A stretch of 9,254 bases of DNA from Candidatus Bathyarchaeota archaeon (GTDB lineage: Archaea > Thermoproteota > Bathyarchaeia > 40CM-2-53-6 > RBG-13-38-9): positions 11,060 through 20,313 of the forward strand of contig JAGTQO010000003.1 in NCBI GenBank assembly GCA_018396565.1. Direction: 5' to 3'. Of this stretch, positions 1 through 6,606 are shown piece by piece (position 1 is the stretch's first letter; each line of letters opens with the position of its first letter). A program made the position numbers and the translations under genes. The notes under the pieces were generated by a model. The model was not told where the DNA came from, did no database searches, and worked only from the letters and a program-made list of their open reading frames with translations.

Positions 1-1
1 T

Positions 2-394
2 CTCGAGGCCGTTGAACATTTGAGGCCTGTGATTGAAAACCTAAAGGCTAAAGAGGTTAAGGTTGGAAGGGAACTGGCTGAAGCAATAATTGAGACTAGA
101 ACACTCAAAGCCACCCTTGATACGCCATGCCCAGAATGTGGCTCACCCCTCAGAATCATGAAGAGCAGAACCACAGGCAAAAGGTTCATTGGATGCTCAG
201 GTGCTTGGACGAGCAATTGCAGGTTCAGCCTCCCCTTACCCCAACTTGGAACAATAAAACTTCTGGACAGTCAATGTCAGAGGTGCGGTTTCCAGCTTGT
301 CATGACGAAGAGGATTAAGATGAAGCCCATGATCTCATGCCCTAGATGTTACGTTACAAAACTAAACAAGAATAATGTTTATGGTGGGGATTAA
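2..394 (+). CDS. topA: DNA topoisomerase I, C-terminal fragment (5' end outside window)
   Basis: This is the last 130 codons of a gene that begins before the window; the frame is open from base 2 and ends at TAA 392-394. The TTG at 20 lies inside the frame and is not a start. The visible part carries two zinc-ribbon-like modules: a CPEC pair followed by GKRFIGCSG and a further Cys, then PLPQLGTIK, then a CQRC pair and a CPRC pair. The stretch from CPECG through TGKRFIGC to PLPQ is the usual tail of archaeal type IA topoisomerase I, which relaxes negative supercoils through a transient single-strand break; the tail helps bind DNA. The catalytic Toprim and tyrosine regions would lie upstream and cannot be seen. 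Another type IA enzyme (topoisomerase III) with the same tail cannot be excluded. Confidence 0.85.
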   Translation, partial: LEAVEHLRPVIENLKAKEVKVGRELAEAIIETRTLKATLDTPCPECGSPLRIMKSRTTGKRFIGCSGAWTSNCRFSLPLPQLGTIKLLDSQCQRCGFQLVMTKRIKMKPMISCPRCYVTKLNKNNVYGGD

Positions 395-411
395 CCGTAA
401 CTGTTAAGGGC

Positions 412-420
412 CCATAAAAG
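412..420 (+). promoter_or_regulatory. possible TATA box for the glycosyltransferase gene
   Basis: The sequence CCATAAAAG lies 38 nt before the ATG at 458, in the 63-nt gap after topA. An archaeal TATA box at this place would put the transcript start near 440-445 and leave a leader of about 15 nt that keeps the ribosome site. No terminator-like T-run separates it from topA, so readthrough is also possible. Confidence 0.3.
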
Positions 421-447
421 ATTGTTATGGATAAAGTCTGAAATCCA

Positions 448-457
448 GAGATGATCC
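448..457 (+). promoter_or_regulatory. ribosome binding site of the processive glycosyltransferase
   Basis: GAGATGATCC directly before the ATG differs by one base from GAGGTGATCC, the complement of the archaeal 16S rRNA 3' end. The GAG core is 7 nt from the start codon. An in-frame TGA at 452-454 rules out any start further upstream, so the ATG at 458 is well fixed. Confidence 0.6.
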
Positions 458-1798
458 ATGTCGATTCTGAGTCAACTCTCATTCCATCAACAGATAATCC
501 TTACACTGACAACGGTAATAACTGCAATACTTGGAACATACGCCCTCAACTGGTCCCTGCTGACAATACTATCCCTGAAATCTAGGAGGAAAAATCGGGA
601 TCCCCCGCCTCCTGAAGAATGGCCTGAAGTCACAATCCACATACCACTATTCAATGAGAGCATGGTTGCCGGGCGCCTGATCAACTCATGCCTGAGAATG
701 GACTATCCTAAAGAGAAGCTCAAGATAATCATTGTAGACGATTCAGATGATGAGACGACCGAGATAGCTAGAAGATTCGAGAGGGACTACCCTGAGAATG
801 TGAGGTTGATCCATAGAGAATCAAGGGTTGGATTCAAGGCGGGGGCCCTACAAGAAGCTTTGAAAAATACAACGAGCGATTATATAATGGTCTTCGACGC
901 CGACTATGTTCCTCCACCAGACCTAATTAAGAGGCTTATTCCACACATCTACCATACGGATGATGTTGCTTTCGTCCAAGCCAGACTCACCTACCTGAAC
1001 CAGAGACAGACCTGGGTTACAAAGTCGCTCTCTCTAGCGATCGACGGCTACGGAATAGTCGACCAGAGGGCAAGATACTCTTCAGGCCTCCTCGCCCACT
1101 TCAGCGGTACAGGGGGGTTATTTAGACGGTTAGCTATAGAGGAGGTTGGAGGCTGGGCATCCGACACCCTGACAGAGGACCTGGACCTGTCGATAAGACT
1201 CCAACTCAAAGGTTGGAGGTACATATACCTGCCAGACCTGACATGCCCAGGGGAGATACCTCCAACATTCAATCTGCTGCGTAGGCAACAGTATAGATGG
1301 GCTAAGGGTTTCGCTCAGTGTTTCAGAAAGTATTGGAGGCAGATAATAAGTTCACCAGACCTCTCGATATTCAAGAAGTTTGAGGCATTCATGTTACTCT
1401 CAACATATTTCGTATGCCCAATATCAGTGTTGGGCCTAGCCCTCATTCCAATATACTTCGCAGTCATCCCAGCCTCATTTCTAATGAAGGATTACTGGCA
1501 GACAATATTCGCTCCAGTAGCCTCAGGCTTCTCAGCAGCAATATATATCGCACCCCTACTCCTATACGGCACAACCCTGACAGAGCTTGCCAAGAGCGAT
1601 GTTAGAGACTATGCTCGACTGAAAGATATTCTCGGCCTATCAATCCTAGGGCTTGGAACATTGATCTCCAACTCTAAAGCCACGGTTGAAGGTCTACTCA
1701 TGAAGACATCAATATTTCATAGGACAACAAAGTATGGCATCGTAGATGAGGGTTTCAGGCCGCCGTCAGGAACAATTAAAGATGGATGGTTGACTTGA
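458..1798 (+). CDS. Membrane processive family 2 glycosyltransferase (cellulose/mannan synthase-like)
   Basis: A 446-residue protein with one N-terminal membrane segment (about 12-40), a cytoplasmic GT-A domain (about 56-285) and C-terminal membrane segments (about 308-345, 350-372 and 390-405). The family 2 signature is complete: a first acidic cluster VDDSDD at 93-98, the metal and nucleotide-sugar binding DAD at 147-149, TED at 239-241 with the presumed catalytic Asp, and QQYRW at 277-281, the QxxRW box of processive synthases. SKATVEGLL followed by FHRTTKYG near 406-427 resembles the tail of plant and microbial glucan/mannan synthase relatives. It should polymerise or add sugars from an NDP-sugar at the cytoplasmic membrane face and perhaps extrude the product. 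The sugar cannot be read from sequence. Its 3' end overlaps the next glycosyltransferase by 13 nt, so the two are probably cotranscribed and translationally coupled. Confidence 0.88.
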   Translation: MSILSQLSFHQQIILTLTTVITAILGTYALNWSLLTILSLKSRRKNRDPPPPEEWPEVTIHIPLFNESMVAGRLINSCLRMDYPKEKLKIIIVDDSDDETTEIARRFERDYPENVRLIHRESRVGFKAGALQEALKNTTSDYIMVFDADYVPPPDLIKRLIPHIYHTDDVAFVQARLTYLNQRQTWVTKSLSLAIDGYGIVDQRARYSSGLLAHFSGTGGLFRRLAIEEVGGWASDTLTEDLDLSIRLQLKGWRYIYLPDLTCPGEIPPTFNLLRRQQYRWAKGFAQCFRKYWRQIISSPDLSIFKKFEAFMLLSTYFVCPISVLGLALIPIYFAVIPASFLMKDYWQTIFAPVASGFSAAIYIAPLLLYGTTLTELAKSDVRDYARLKDILGLSILGLGTLISNSKATVEGLLMKTSIFHRTTKYGIVDEGFRPPSGTIKDGWLT

Positions 1799-2490
1799 TC
1801 TCAATAATCATCCCAACCCGAAACGAACCAATGGTTGAGGAGCTCGTTCCCAGAATAAGGCAGGTCCTCAAGAACCAGACCTGCGACTATGAGATCTTGG
1901 CAGTTGACAAGTCAGACGACGACACCCCGGAAAGACTCAGACATTTGGGTGTGAGAGTCATAGAGCAGAAGGACACAGGTTTGGGTCGAGCTATCCTAGA
2001 AGGCCTCAAAGCCGCCAGCGGTGACCCTGTAATAGTCATGGACGCCGACCTATCACATAATCCAGATTATATACCCGACCTTCTGGAGAAGAACCGTAAA
2101 GGATACGACATTGTCGTCGGTTCAAGAAGGATGAAGGGAGGGGGTATATTGGGTTGGGGATTATACAGGATAGCGGTATCGAAGATAGCAAATATTCTGG
2201 GAAGAACGCTTGCAGGACTGAAGGTCTCAGACGTAACCTCAGGCTACAGGCTCTACAGCCGTCGAGTGATCGATTTTCTAAAATCCTCAAAATTCAAGTC
2301 GAGAGGATACGCCTTTCAACTCGAAGTCCTCGCAAGAGCTTCAAGGAGAGGGTACCTCATAGGGGATGTTCCAATAATCTTCCAGAATAGGAGGGTAGGC
2401 GTGTCTAAACTTTCGCATAGAGATATACTCGAGTATCTCTCAACTTCCATTCAACTATGCATATTTAGAGGAAGGGGCCCTACGGCTTGA
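1786..2490 (+). CDS. Dolichol-phosphate mannosyltransferase-like family 2 glycosyltransferase
   Basis: A 234-residue soluble GT-A protein of the DPM1 type, which moves a sugar (typically mannose or glucose) from an NDP-sugar to a polyprenyl phosphate carrier. Visible motifs are IIIPTRNE at 7-14, DKSDDDTPE at 41-49, DADLSHNP at 86-93 (the metal-binding DAD), GSRR at 112-115, DVTSGYRLY at 149-157 and NRRVGVSKL at 201-209, all in the order and spacing of the family. There is no C-terminal pair of membrane helices, so it matches the short DPM1 form that lacks a GtrA-like part. An in-frame TAA at 1777-1779 leaves ATG 1786 as the first possible start. It overlaps the upstream processive glycosyltransferase. 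The pair may supply and use lipid-linked sugars for surface glycans; the actual sugar is unknown. Its 3' end converges on and overlaps the minus-strand membrane gene by 11 nt. Confidence 0.85.
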   Translation: MVDLISIIIPTRNEPMVEELVPRIRQVLKNQTCDYEILAVDKSDDDTPERLRHLGVRVIEQKDTGLGRAILEGLKAASGDPVIVMDADLSHNPDYIPDLLEKNRKGYDIVVGSRRMKGGGILGWGLYRIAVSKIANILGRTLAGLKVSDVTSGYRLYSRRVIDFLKSSKFKSRGYAFQLEVLARASRRGYLIGDVPIIFQNRRVGVSKLSHRDILEYLSTSIQLCIFRGRGPTA

Positions 2491-2854
2491 AGCTTCCTCT
2501 GACACTGAGGATGGTCAAGAAAGAGACTATCGATAAGATAAATATTATTGCTAGAGACGCGTCTAGAATGATTGGCATTAAGGTTGAGTCTTGAACTGGA
2601 ATCTTTAAGGAGAATATTAAAGTTGAGATCGAGGCCGTGGCCAATAGTGGGAATATGGCTGATGCAAGCCAGAACCCCCAACGTTTGAACATGTAGAGGC
2701 CTGAACCTGCAATTACAGAGCCCAAACCTATGGTGGATAGGAGGGCCAAGTTAAGGTCTGGGATCGATAATGCCAGAAAGTATAGCCCGATCAGAATATA
2801 AGCAGTAGCTGCAGCGGCTACGCGTATGCGAGGCTTAGACTCTTCTCCACCCAT
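2480..2854 (-). CDS. Small four-helix membrane protein of unknown function
   Basis: A 124-residue hydrophobic protein that I do not recognise. After a short charged N-terminus (MGGEESKPR) four likely membrane segments follow at about 13-31, 37-56, 61-83 and 96-117, with a short basic tail. YMFKRWGFW between helices 2 and 3 resembles a loop common in small archaeal membrane proteins of unknown role. I chose the ATG at 2852-2854, not the upstream in-frame TTG at 2923. The ATG has a GGTG site 6 nt upstream, a TATA-like box about 40 nt upstream, and a palindrome between them that would be odd inside a coding region, whereas the TTG has no ribosome site. The longer 147-residue form cannot be fully excluded. 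The gene stands alone, convergent with the glycosyltransferases and divergent from the ureohydrolase. Confidence 0.65.
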   Translation of the reverse strand: MGGEESKPRIRVAAAATAYILIGLYFLALSIPDLNLALLSTIGLGSVIAGSGLYMFKRWGFWLASAIFPLLATASISTLIFSLKIPVQDSTLMPIILDASLAIIFILSIVSFLTILSVRGSFKP

Positions 2855-2860
2855 ATACGA

Positions 2861-2864
2861 CACC
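2861..2864 (-). promoter_or_regulatory. ribosome binding site supporting the start at 2854
   Basis: On the minus strand GGTG lies 6 nt before the ATG at 2852-2854 and matches part of the archaeal GGTGATC consensus. It favours the short form of the membrane protein over the TTG start at 2923, which has no such site. Confidence 0.4.
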
Positions 2865-2865
2865 G

Positions 2866-2881
2866 ATAGGTTCCAACCTAT
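2866..2881. promoter_or_regulatory. 16-bp perfect palindrome, candidate repressor operator
   Basis: ATAGGTT-CC-AACCTAT is a perfect inverted repeat of 7-bp arms with a 2-bp centre. A third copy of the half-site ATAGGTT lies at 2899-2905. The palindrome is 12-27 nt upstream of the membrane gene start and about 20 nt downstream of its TATA-like box. It would therefore cover the transcription start, the common place for archaeal repressor sites. The function is inferred. Confidence 0.45.
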
Positions 2882-2892
2882 TATCTGAAAGG

Positions 2893-2899
2893 TAATAAA
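2893..2899 (-). promoter_or_regulatory. possible TATA box for the small membrane protein gene
   Basis: The minus strand reads TTTATTA here, within CTATTTATTACC. It lies about 40 nt before the ATG at 2854 and would place the transcript start near 2868-2872, inside the palindrome at 2866-2881. Confidence 0.4.
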
Positions 2900-2923
2900 T
2901 AGGTTGCTTTCAAGGAAGTGCAA

Positions 2924-2974
2924 AAAAACTTATGGAGTAGAACCTCTACAAACCCTTAACCCCCATAAGCTTTT
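2924..2974. repeat. Imperfect 12-bp inverted repeat enclosing a small hairpin
   Basis: AAAAACTTATGG at 2924-2935 is matched by CCATAAGCTTTT at 2963-2974, with 11 of 12 positions pairing. Between the arms lies a second perfect hairpin, GTAGA-ACC-TCTAC at 2937-2949. The element sits in the middle of the 176-bp divergent intergenic region, just upstream of the predicted TATA boxes of both genes. It may be a regulator binding site; no coding sequence is seen there. Confidence 0.4.
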
Positions 2975-2992
2975 CCATGGGCCAGCTATTCA

Positions 2993-3000
2993 TTTAATAA
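2993..3000 (+). promoter_or_regulatory. possible TATA box for the ureohydrolase gene
   Basis: TTTAATAA lies 31 nt before the ATG at 3031. Transcription would begin at about 3020-3026, giving a very short leader or nearly leaderless mRNA. This agrees with the lack of a good ribosome site next to the start. Confidence 0.45.
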
Positions 3001-3030
3001 GGAACGTGAGGTCCGTGTTGCTGATAAGAT

Positions 3031-3936
3031 ATGAACAGTGACGTCAGTTATCTAAAACTCTATATGACAGAACATACGCCTTTCGCGGGGTTCACTCGAA
3101 GTGTTGATGAGGCAAGGTATGTTGTAGTCGGGATTCCATACGACAGGACCAGCACATACAGGTCGGGTTCAAGATTTGCACCGTCCAAGATAAGGGAAGC
3201 CTCAGCAAACGTGGAGACTTATAGCTTAAGGTTTGGGGTTGATATTGAGAATGTGCCTATCTTCGATGCCGGAGACTTGAATGTTGTCGGAGACATATCT
3301 GAAACATTGAGGAGGATTCAACTCATAGTTAAGGAGATCTATACACGATCTAAAGTGTCGATAATTTTAGGTGGGGAGCACACTATCACTTATGGTTCAC
3401 TCCAAGGCTTCGATGGTGATGTTGGAGTTGTGGACTTCGACGCCCATCTAGATTTGAGGGATGAGTATATGGGCTGCAGAGTCTCACATGCGACTCATAT
3501 GAGGAGGTTAGCTGAAAGGTTTGGGCCTGATAGAATAGTTCAAGTGGGGACAAGGGCTGTATCGAAGGAGGAGTTGGAGTATGCTAGAAGCTCAGGTCTA
3601 AAGTTCTATTCAACCTATGAGGTTAGGGATCGAGGCCCAGAAGAGATATCGAGGCTCGTAAATTCGAATTTGAAAAACTTCAGGTCTAGATATGTCACAA
3701 TAGATATGGATGTTCTAGATCCAGCCTACGCTCCAGGAGTTGGGAATCCCGAGGGAGATGGTCTTGAGCCTCAAACAGTCATAGAAATATTGCAGTCCGT
3801 GGTTGGTTCAGATATTGTTGGAGTAGATTTGGTTGAGGTCTGTCCAGACTACGACAATGGAGTGGCATCAGCTCAGGCCGTCAAGATCCTCTTCGAGACT
3901 ATAGCTGCCATTGAATGCCACAAGAGAAAGAACTGA
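3031..3936 (+). CDS. speB: Agmatinase-family ureohydrolase
   Basis: A 301-residue, full-length member of the arginase/agmatinase family, which splits urea from a guanidino substrate using two Mn ions. All metal ligands can be seen: H117 in GGEHT, D137/H139/D141 in DFDAHLD, and D225/D227 in IDMDVLDP. H153 in VSHATHMRR and E269 in VDLVEVCP correspond to substrate-binding residues. APGVGNPEGDGLEP at 234-247 is the family's active-site loop. An in-frame TAA at 3025-3027 rules out an upstream start. In archaea this family acts on agmatine or on N1-aminopropylagmatine in putrescine/spermidine synthesis; arginine or guanidine are less likely alternatives. The gene is monocistronic, divergent from the small membrane protein, and followed by T-runs. 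No polyamine gene is adjacent, so the substrate cannot be settled by context. Confidence 0.88.
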   Translation: MNSDVSYLKLYMTEHTPFAGFTRSVDEARYVVVGIPYDRTSTYRSGSRFAPSKIREASANVETYSLRFGVDIENVPIFDAGDLNVVGDISETLRRIQLIVKEIYTRSKVSIILGGEHTITYGSLQGFDGDVGVVDFDAHLDLRDEYMGCRVSHATHMRRLAERFGPDRIVQVGTRAVSKEELEYARSSGLKFYSTYEVRDRGPEEISRLVNSNLKNFRSRYVTIDMDVLDPAYAPGVGNPEGDGLEPQTVIEILQSVVGSDIVGVDLVEVCPDYDNGVASAQAVKILFETIAAIECHKRKN

Positions 3937-3956
3937 GTCTCCAACACTATTTCATA

Positions 3957-3987
3957 CCCCCCTTTTAGATCTAATATTTTCGTTTTT
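3957..3987 (+). terminator. Tandem T-run terminator after the ureohydrolase gene
   Basis: After a C-run at 3957-3962 the + strand has T-tracts at 3963-3966, 3977-3980 and 3983-3987, beginning 27 nt past the stop codon at 3936. Archaeal RNA polymerase terminates at such T-rich tracts without a hairpin. On the opposite strand, downstream of the minus operon ending at 4021, no comparable T-run is seen. Confidence 0.5.
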
Positions 3988-4020
3988 GCTGCATGGGCTT
4001 CAAATGCTTGGTATGTGAGC

Positions 4021-5178
4021 CTACTCCAATAGGCCGGTCAGCTCCTCTAATCTATCAATTATCCCTGTTGCATATCCAACTATCTCAACTATGTCGAATA
4101 CACCTCTAATATCGTAGGGTGCTGTCGAGTAGAGATTGTGGAAGCATGATGGGCATGCTGTGACGACACCGTCAACCTTCATCTTCAGAACATCCTCAAA
4201 GAATCTGTTGCTGAGGCTATTCCTGAGATCTGAGTAAGGAATCCTTATGGTTCCGCCGCAACATCTGGAGAATTCTCTCGACCTCTCAGGCTCAACTGTC
4301 TCAGCCCCTATTAGCTCAAGAATATTTCTGGGCTCATCATAGATCTTGGCGTATCTGCCAAGATGGCAAGGATCTTTATATGTGAGTTTCATTTTTAATG
4401 GTCTGGTCGGCTTCAGGATTTGGTTCCTCAAGACTTCTTCAAGAAATTGTGTTGAATGTTGAACAGCAACCTTTAACTCCGGAGCCAATTCTGGGAGGTC
4501 ATGTTTGAATGTATTGTAGCACATTGGACATAGGGTTATTATCTTCTCGACTCTTAACCTCCTCAGCCTCTCAGCATTCTCAGCCAGAGCCTTCAAAAAT
4601 TCTTCTCTCAGTCCCAACTCGTTCAAGAAGTTCCCGCAGCAGGTCTCATCTCTCAAGACGGTGAATTCCAGGCCTACCTCACGCATTATCTTGAAGAGGG
4701 TTATGAGCTGTTTAGGATATACGTATTGGGCTACACACCCCATGAATATTATGGTGTGAGATCTCTGTGGGAGGTTATCGATGGCCTCCTGAAGTTCAGG
4801 TGGCCTCTGCTTCGATAGTACGTTCCCCGTCTTTGATATGTTCTCAGACATCTGCATATGTTCCGGTAATGGTCCAAGCTTCGCCTCAGCAAGTTGCCTT
4901 CTGGTCTCCCTGATTATGTCAGTAACCTTGACTAGGCCTGGACATATCTCTTCACAAGACTTGCAGAGGGCGCAAGTATATATACGATGCAGAACATTAT
5001 CATCAAGAGTTATGGTACCGTTCCTGAGTAGTTGAACCATCAGCATCCTCCCCCTGGCGTTCCAAGTCTCATTCAGCTTGGACTGATAGATCGGGCATTG
5101 GCTCCTGCAGAAGCTGCACCTGAAACATTTGTTCAATTCATAGTTTATCTCTTTGCTGAAAGTTGGTCTGAAGTTCAA
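4021..5178 (-). CDS. glcF: GlcF/HdrD-like Fe-S protein with two CCG domains
   Basis: A 385-residue protein, close to the usual GlcF length. The N-terminal ferredoxin part holds two [4Fe-4S] motifs: C18/C21/C24/C28 and C69/C72/C75/C79. Two cysteine-rich CCG modules follow: C148, C180-C181, C217 and C220 (CX31CCX35CX2C), then C271, C306-C307, C342 and C345 (CX34CCX34CX2C). Both are complete, so at least one could bind a non-cubane [4Fe-4S] centre like that of heterodisulfide reductase HdrB/HdrD. With the GlcD-type flavoprotein just upstream it should receive electrons from hydroxyacid oxidation. It starts at a TTG (5176-5178) whose bases overlap the TGA of glcD as TTGA, a sign of coupled translation. 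No membrane helix is seen, so a quinone or membrane link is not evident. It is the last gene of the minus operon. LutA- or HdrD-type functions are alternatives. Confidence 0.85.
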   Translation of the reverse strand: MNFRPTFSKEINYELNKCFRCSFCRSQCPIYQSKLNETWNARGRMLMVQLLRNGTITLDDNVLHRIYTCALCKSCEEICPGLVKVTDIIRETRRQLAEAKLGPLPEHMQMSENISKTGNVLSKQRPPELQEAIDNLPQRSHTIIFMGCVAQYVYPKQLITLFKIMREVGLEFTVLRDETCCGNFLNELGLREEFLKALAENAERLRRLRVEKIITLCPMCYNTFKHDLPELAPELKVAVQHSTQFLEEVLRNQILKPTRPLKMKLTYKDPCHLGRYAKIYDEPRNILELIGAETVEPERSREFSRCCGGTIRIPYSDLRNSLSNRFFEDVLKMKVDGVVTACPSCFHNLYSTAPYDIRGVFDIVEIVGYATGIIDRLEELTGLLE

Positions 5179-6563
5179 GCCTCAGCCTCCAATGGAAATA
5201 TCTTGTCAGGATTCAGAATATTGTTTGGATCGAGTAGGCTCTTGATCCTCTTCATCAGCATGATTTCCTCAGCCCTGTGTTCGAGGGGGAAGAATTTCCT
5301 CTTCAAGACTCCGACGCCGTGCTCTCCTGAAATGGTTCCTCCGAGCTCTATAGCTGTTTTGAAAATCTCGTCCGTGGCGTTCATTGCCCTAGTATATTCG
5401 TCACTATTCTCTTCATCATACAATACGTGGGGGTGGAGGTTTCCGTCTCCGACATGGCCGAATGTTGGTATCAGAGTATTGTTCTTCTTTGAGATCTCCT
5501 GTATACGCCTTAACATCTCGGGAACCTTGCTTATAGGCACCGTGATGTCTTCGATGAGGATGGATGCCTTGCCGAGTATAGCTAATGATTGGAAAGCAGT
5601 CTTTCTCGCGGTCCAGAGTTTCAGACTCTCCTCCTCTGACTCTGAGACTTTGACCTCTATCGCCCCCTCATCTTTACATATGGATCCGGCCTTACCTAGC
5701 CTGTCGGGGACTTCATTTATGGGGCCGTCGAACTCTATTATCAGCATAGCTCCTGCCGGGGGGAACTTCATCCTGAGATATTGTGAGATTGTGTCCATCG
5801 TAGTCTTGTCAAGTAGCTCGATCGCTGAGGGGTTTAAGTTTCCGACCATTATCTTGAAGGAAGCTTTTCCAGCATCCTCAGGATTGCTGAAGAAGGCAGT
5901 CATGACCATTCTACTTTCAGGGAGAGGAGTCAGTTTCGCCCTGACCTTTGTTATTACTGCAAGTGTTCCTTCGGAGCCTGTTATGAGTCCAGTCAGGTCG
6001 TAGCCTGATACGCTCTTCCTCGTCCTTGTTCCCGTAGTGATTATCTCCCCTGTCGGCAAGACTATCTCTAGTCCAAGAACCCAGTCTCTGAAGGTGCCAT
6101 ATTTCACAGCATGTATTCCCCCAGCATTGTTGGCTACGCATCCTCCAATTGTGCACGAGACTTCACTTGCAGGGTCAGGGGGTATGAATAGGCTGTGGGG
6201 TTTGAGGGTATCGTTTATCTCTCTTATGCTCACCCCTGCCTCAGCGAGGAATTGCAGGTTCTCAATATCGATCTCAAGGATTCTATTCATTCTCTCCATG
6301 CATAGGACTATTCCAGGTTTCACTGGGACAGGGCCTCCGCAGAGGCTGCTCCCTGCGCCTCTCGGATATACTGGTTTCTTGATCTTGTTGGCGAGTCGGA
6401 GTATCTCAGATACATCTTCAGGTGTCCTAGGCCATATGATAACCTCAGCCCTGCCCTTGACCACCGTTGGGTCTCTGGAATAGACTTCAAGTTCAAGGAT
6501 CTCGGTTGAGATGTTTTCAGCACCGACTATTCCAGTCAACTCGTCTATGTATCTCTGATCCAT
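5175..6563 (-). CDS. glcD: GlcD-type FAD-linked 2-hydroxyacid dehydrogenase
   Basis: A 462-residue full-length flavoprotein of the D-lactate/glycolate dehydrogenase family. The N-terminal PCMH FAD domain shows PRGAGSSLCGG at 67-77, IGGCVANNAGG at 139-149, YGTFRDWVLGLE at 155-166 and GYDLTGLITGSEGTL at 187-201. The C-terminal FAD-oxidase domain shows GHVGDGNLHPHV at 369-380, SGEHGVG at 412-418 and the closing DPNNILNPDKIF at 445-456. H370, H377 and E414 match the metal/substrate site known in D-lactate and D-2-hydroxyglutarate dehydrogenases. It would oxidise a 2-hydroxyacid to the 2-oxoacid and pass electrons to the overlapping glcF product. D-lactate, glycolate, D-2-hydroxyglutarate or another acid are possible; sequence alone does not decide. 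It lies 43 nt behind the gcvH-like gene; AGGTTCATCC about 13 nt upstream of the ATG is a weak ribosome site. Confidence 0.87.
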   Translation of the reverse strand: MDQRYIDELTGIVGAENISTEILELEVYSRDPTVVKGRAEVIIWPRTPEDVSEILRLANKIKKPVYPRGAGSSLCGGPVPVKPGIVLCMERMNRILEIDIENLQFLAEAGVSIREINDTLKPHSLFIPPDPASEVSCTIGGCVANNAGGIHAVKYGTFRDWVLGLEIVLPTGEIITTGTRTRKSVSGYDLTGLITGSEGTLAVITKVRAKLTPLPESRMVMTAFFSNPEDAGKASFKIMVGNLNPSAIELLDKTTMDTISQYLRMKFPPAGAMLIIEFDGPINEVPDRLGKAGSICKDEGAIEVKVSESEEESLKLWTARKTAFQSLAILGKASILIEDITVPISKVPEMLRRIQEISKKNNTLIPTFGHVGDGNLHPHVLYDEENSDEYTRAMNATDEIFKTAIELGGTISGEHGVGVLKRKFFPLEHRAEEIMLMKRIKSLLDPNNILNPDKIFPLEAEA

Positions 6564-6606
6564 TAGGGATGAACCTGTTTACACTCAATATTTTCTCTAT
6601 ACGCTT

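Noticed and set aside
395..457. Possible terminator or small RNA after topA
   Set aside because: The 63-nt gap has no hairpin with T-run and no tRNA-like fold. Only a weak TATA-like box and a ribosome site can be seen.
2420..2441. Imperfect 22-bp palindrome around ATACTCGAGTAT (2425-2436)
   Set aside because: It lies inside the coding end of the DPM1-like gene, has no loop, and its bases are explained by conserved-looking codons (DILEYLS). It is probably incidental.
2855..2923. A longer membrane protein starting at TTG 2923
   Set aside because: There is no ribosome site before the TTG, and the extension covers a TATA-like box and a perfect palindrome. ATG 2854 has GGTG at suitable spacing. 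It is kept as a minor alternative.
4343..4364. Perfect 8-bp hairpin ATCTTGGC-GTATCT-GCCAAGAT
   Set aside because: It lies within the second CCG module of glcF, next to the conserved DPCHLGR segment. One such hairpin in over 9 kb is expected and there is no T-run behind it.
5032..6003. A 323-codon open frame on the + strand
   Set aside because: It is antisense to glcF and glcD, which have complete family motifs. Its translation is low-complexity, rich in Ser, Ile and Leu, with no recognisable domain, as expected for a shadow frame.
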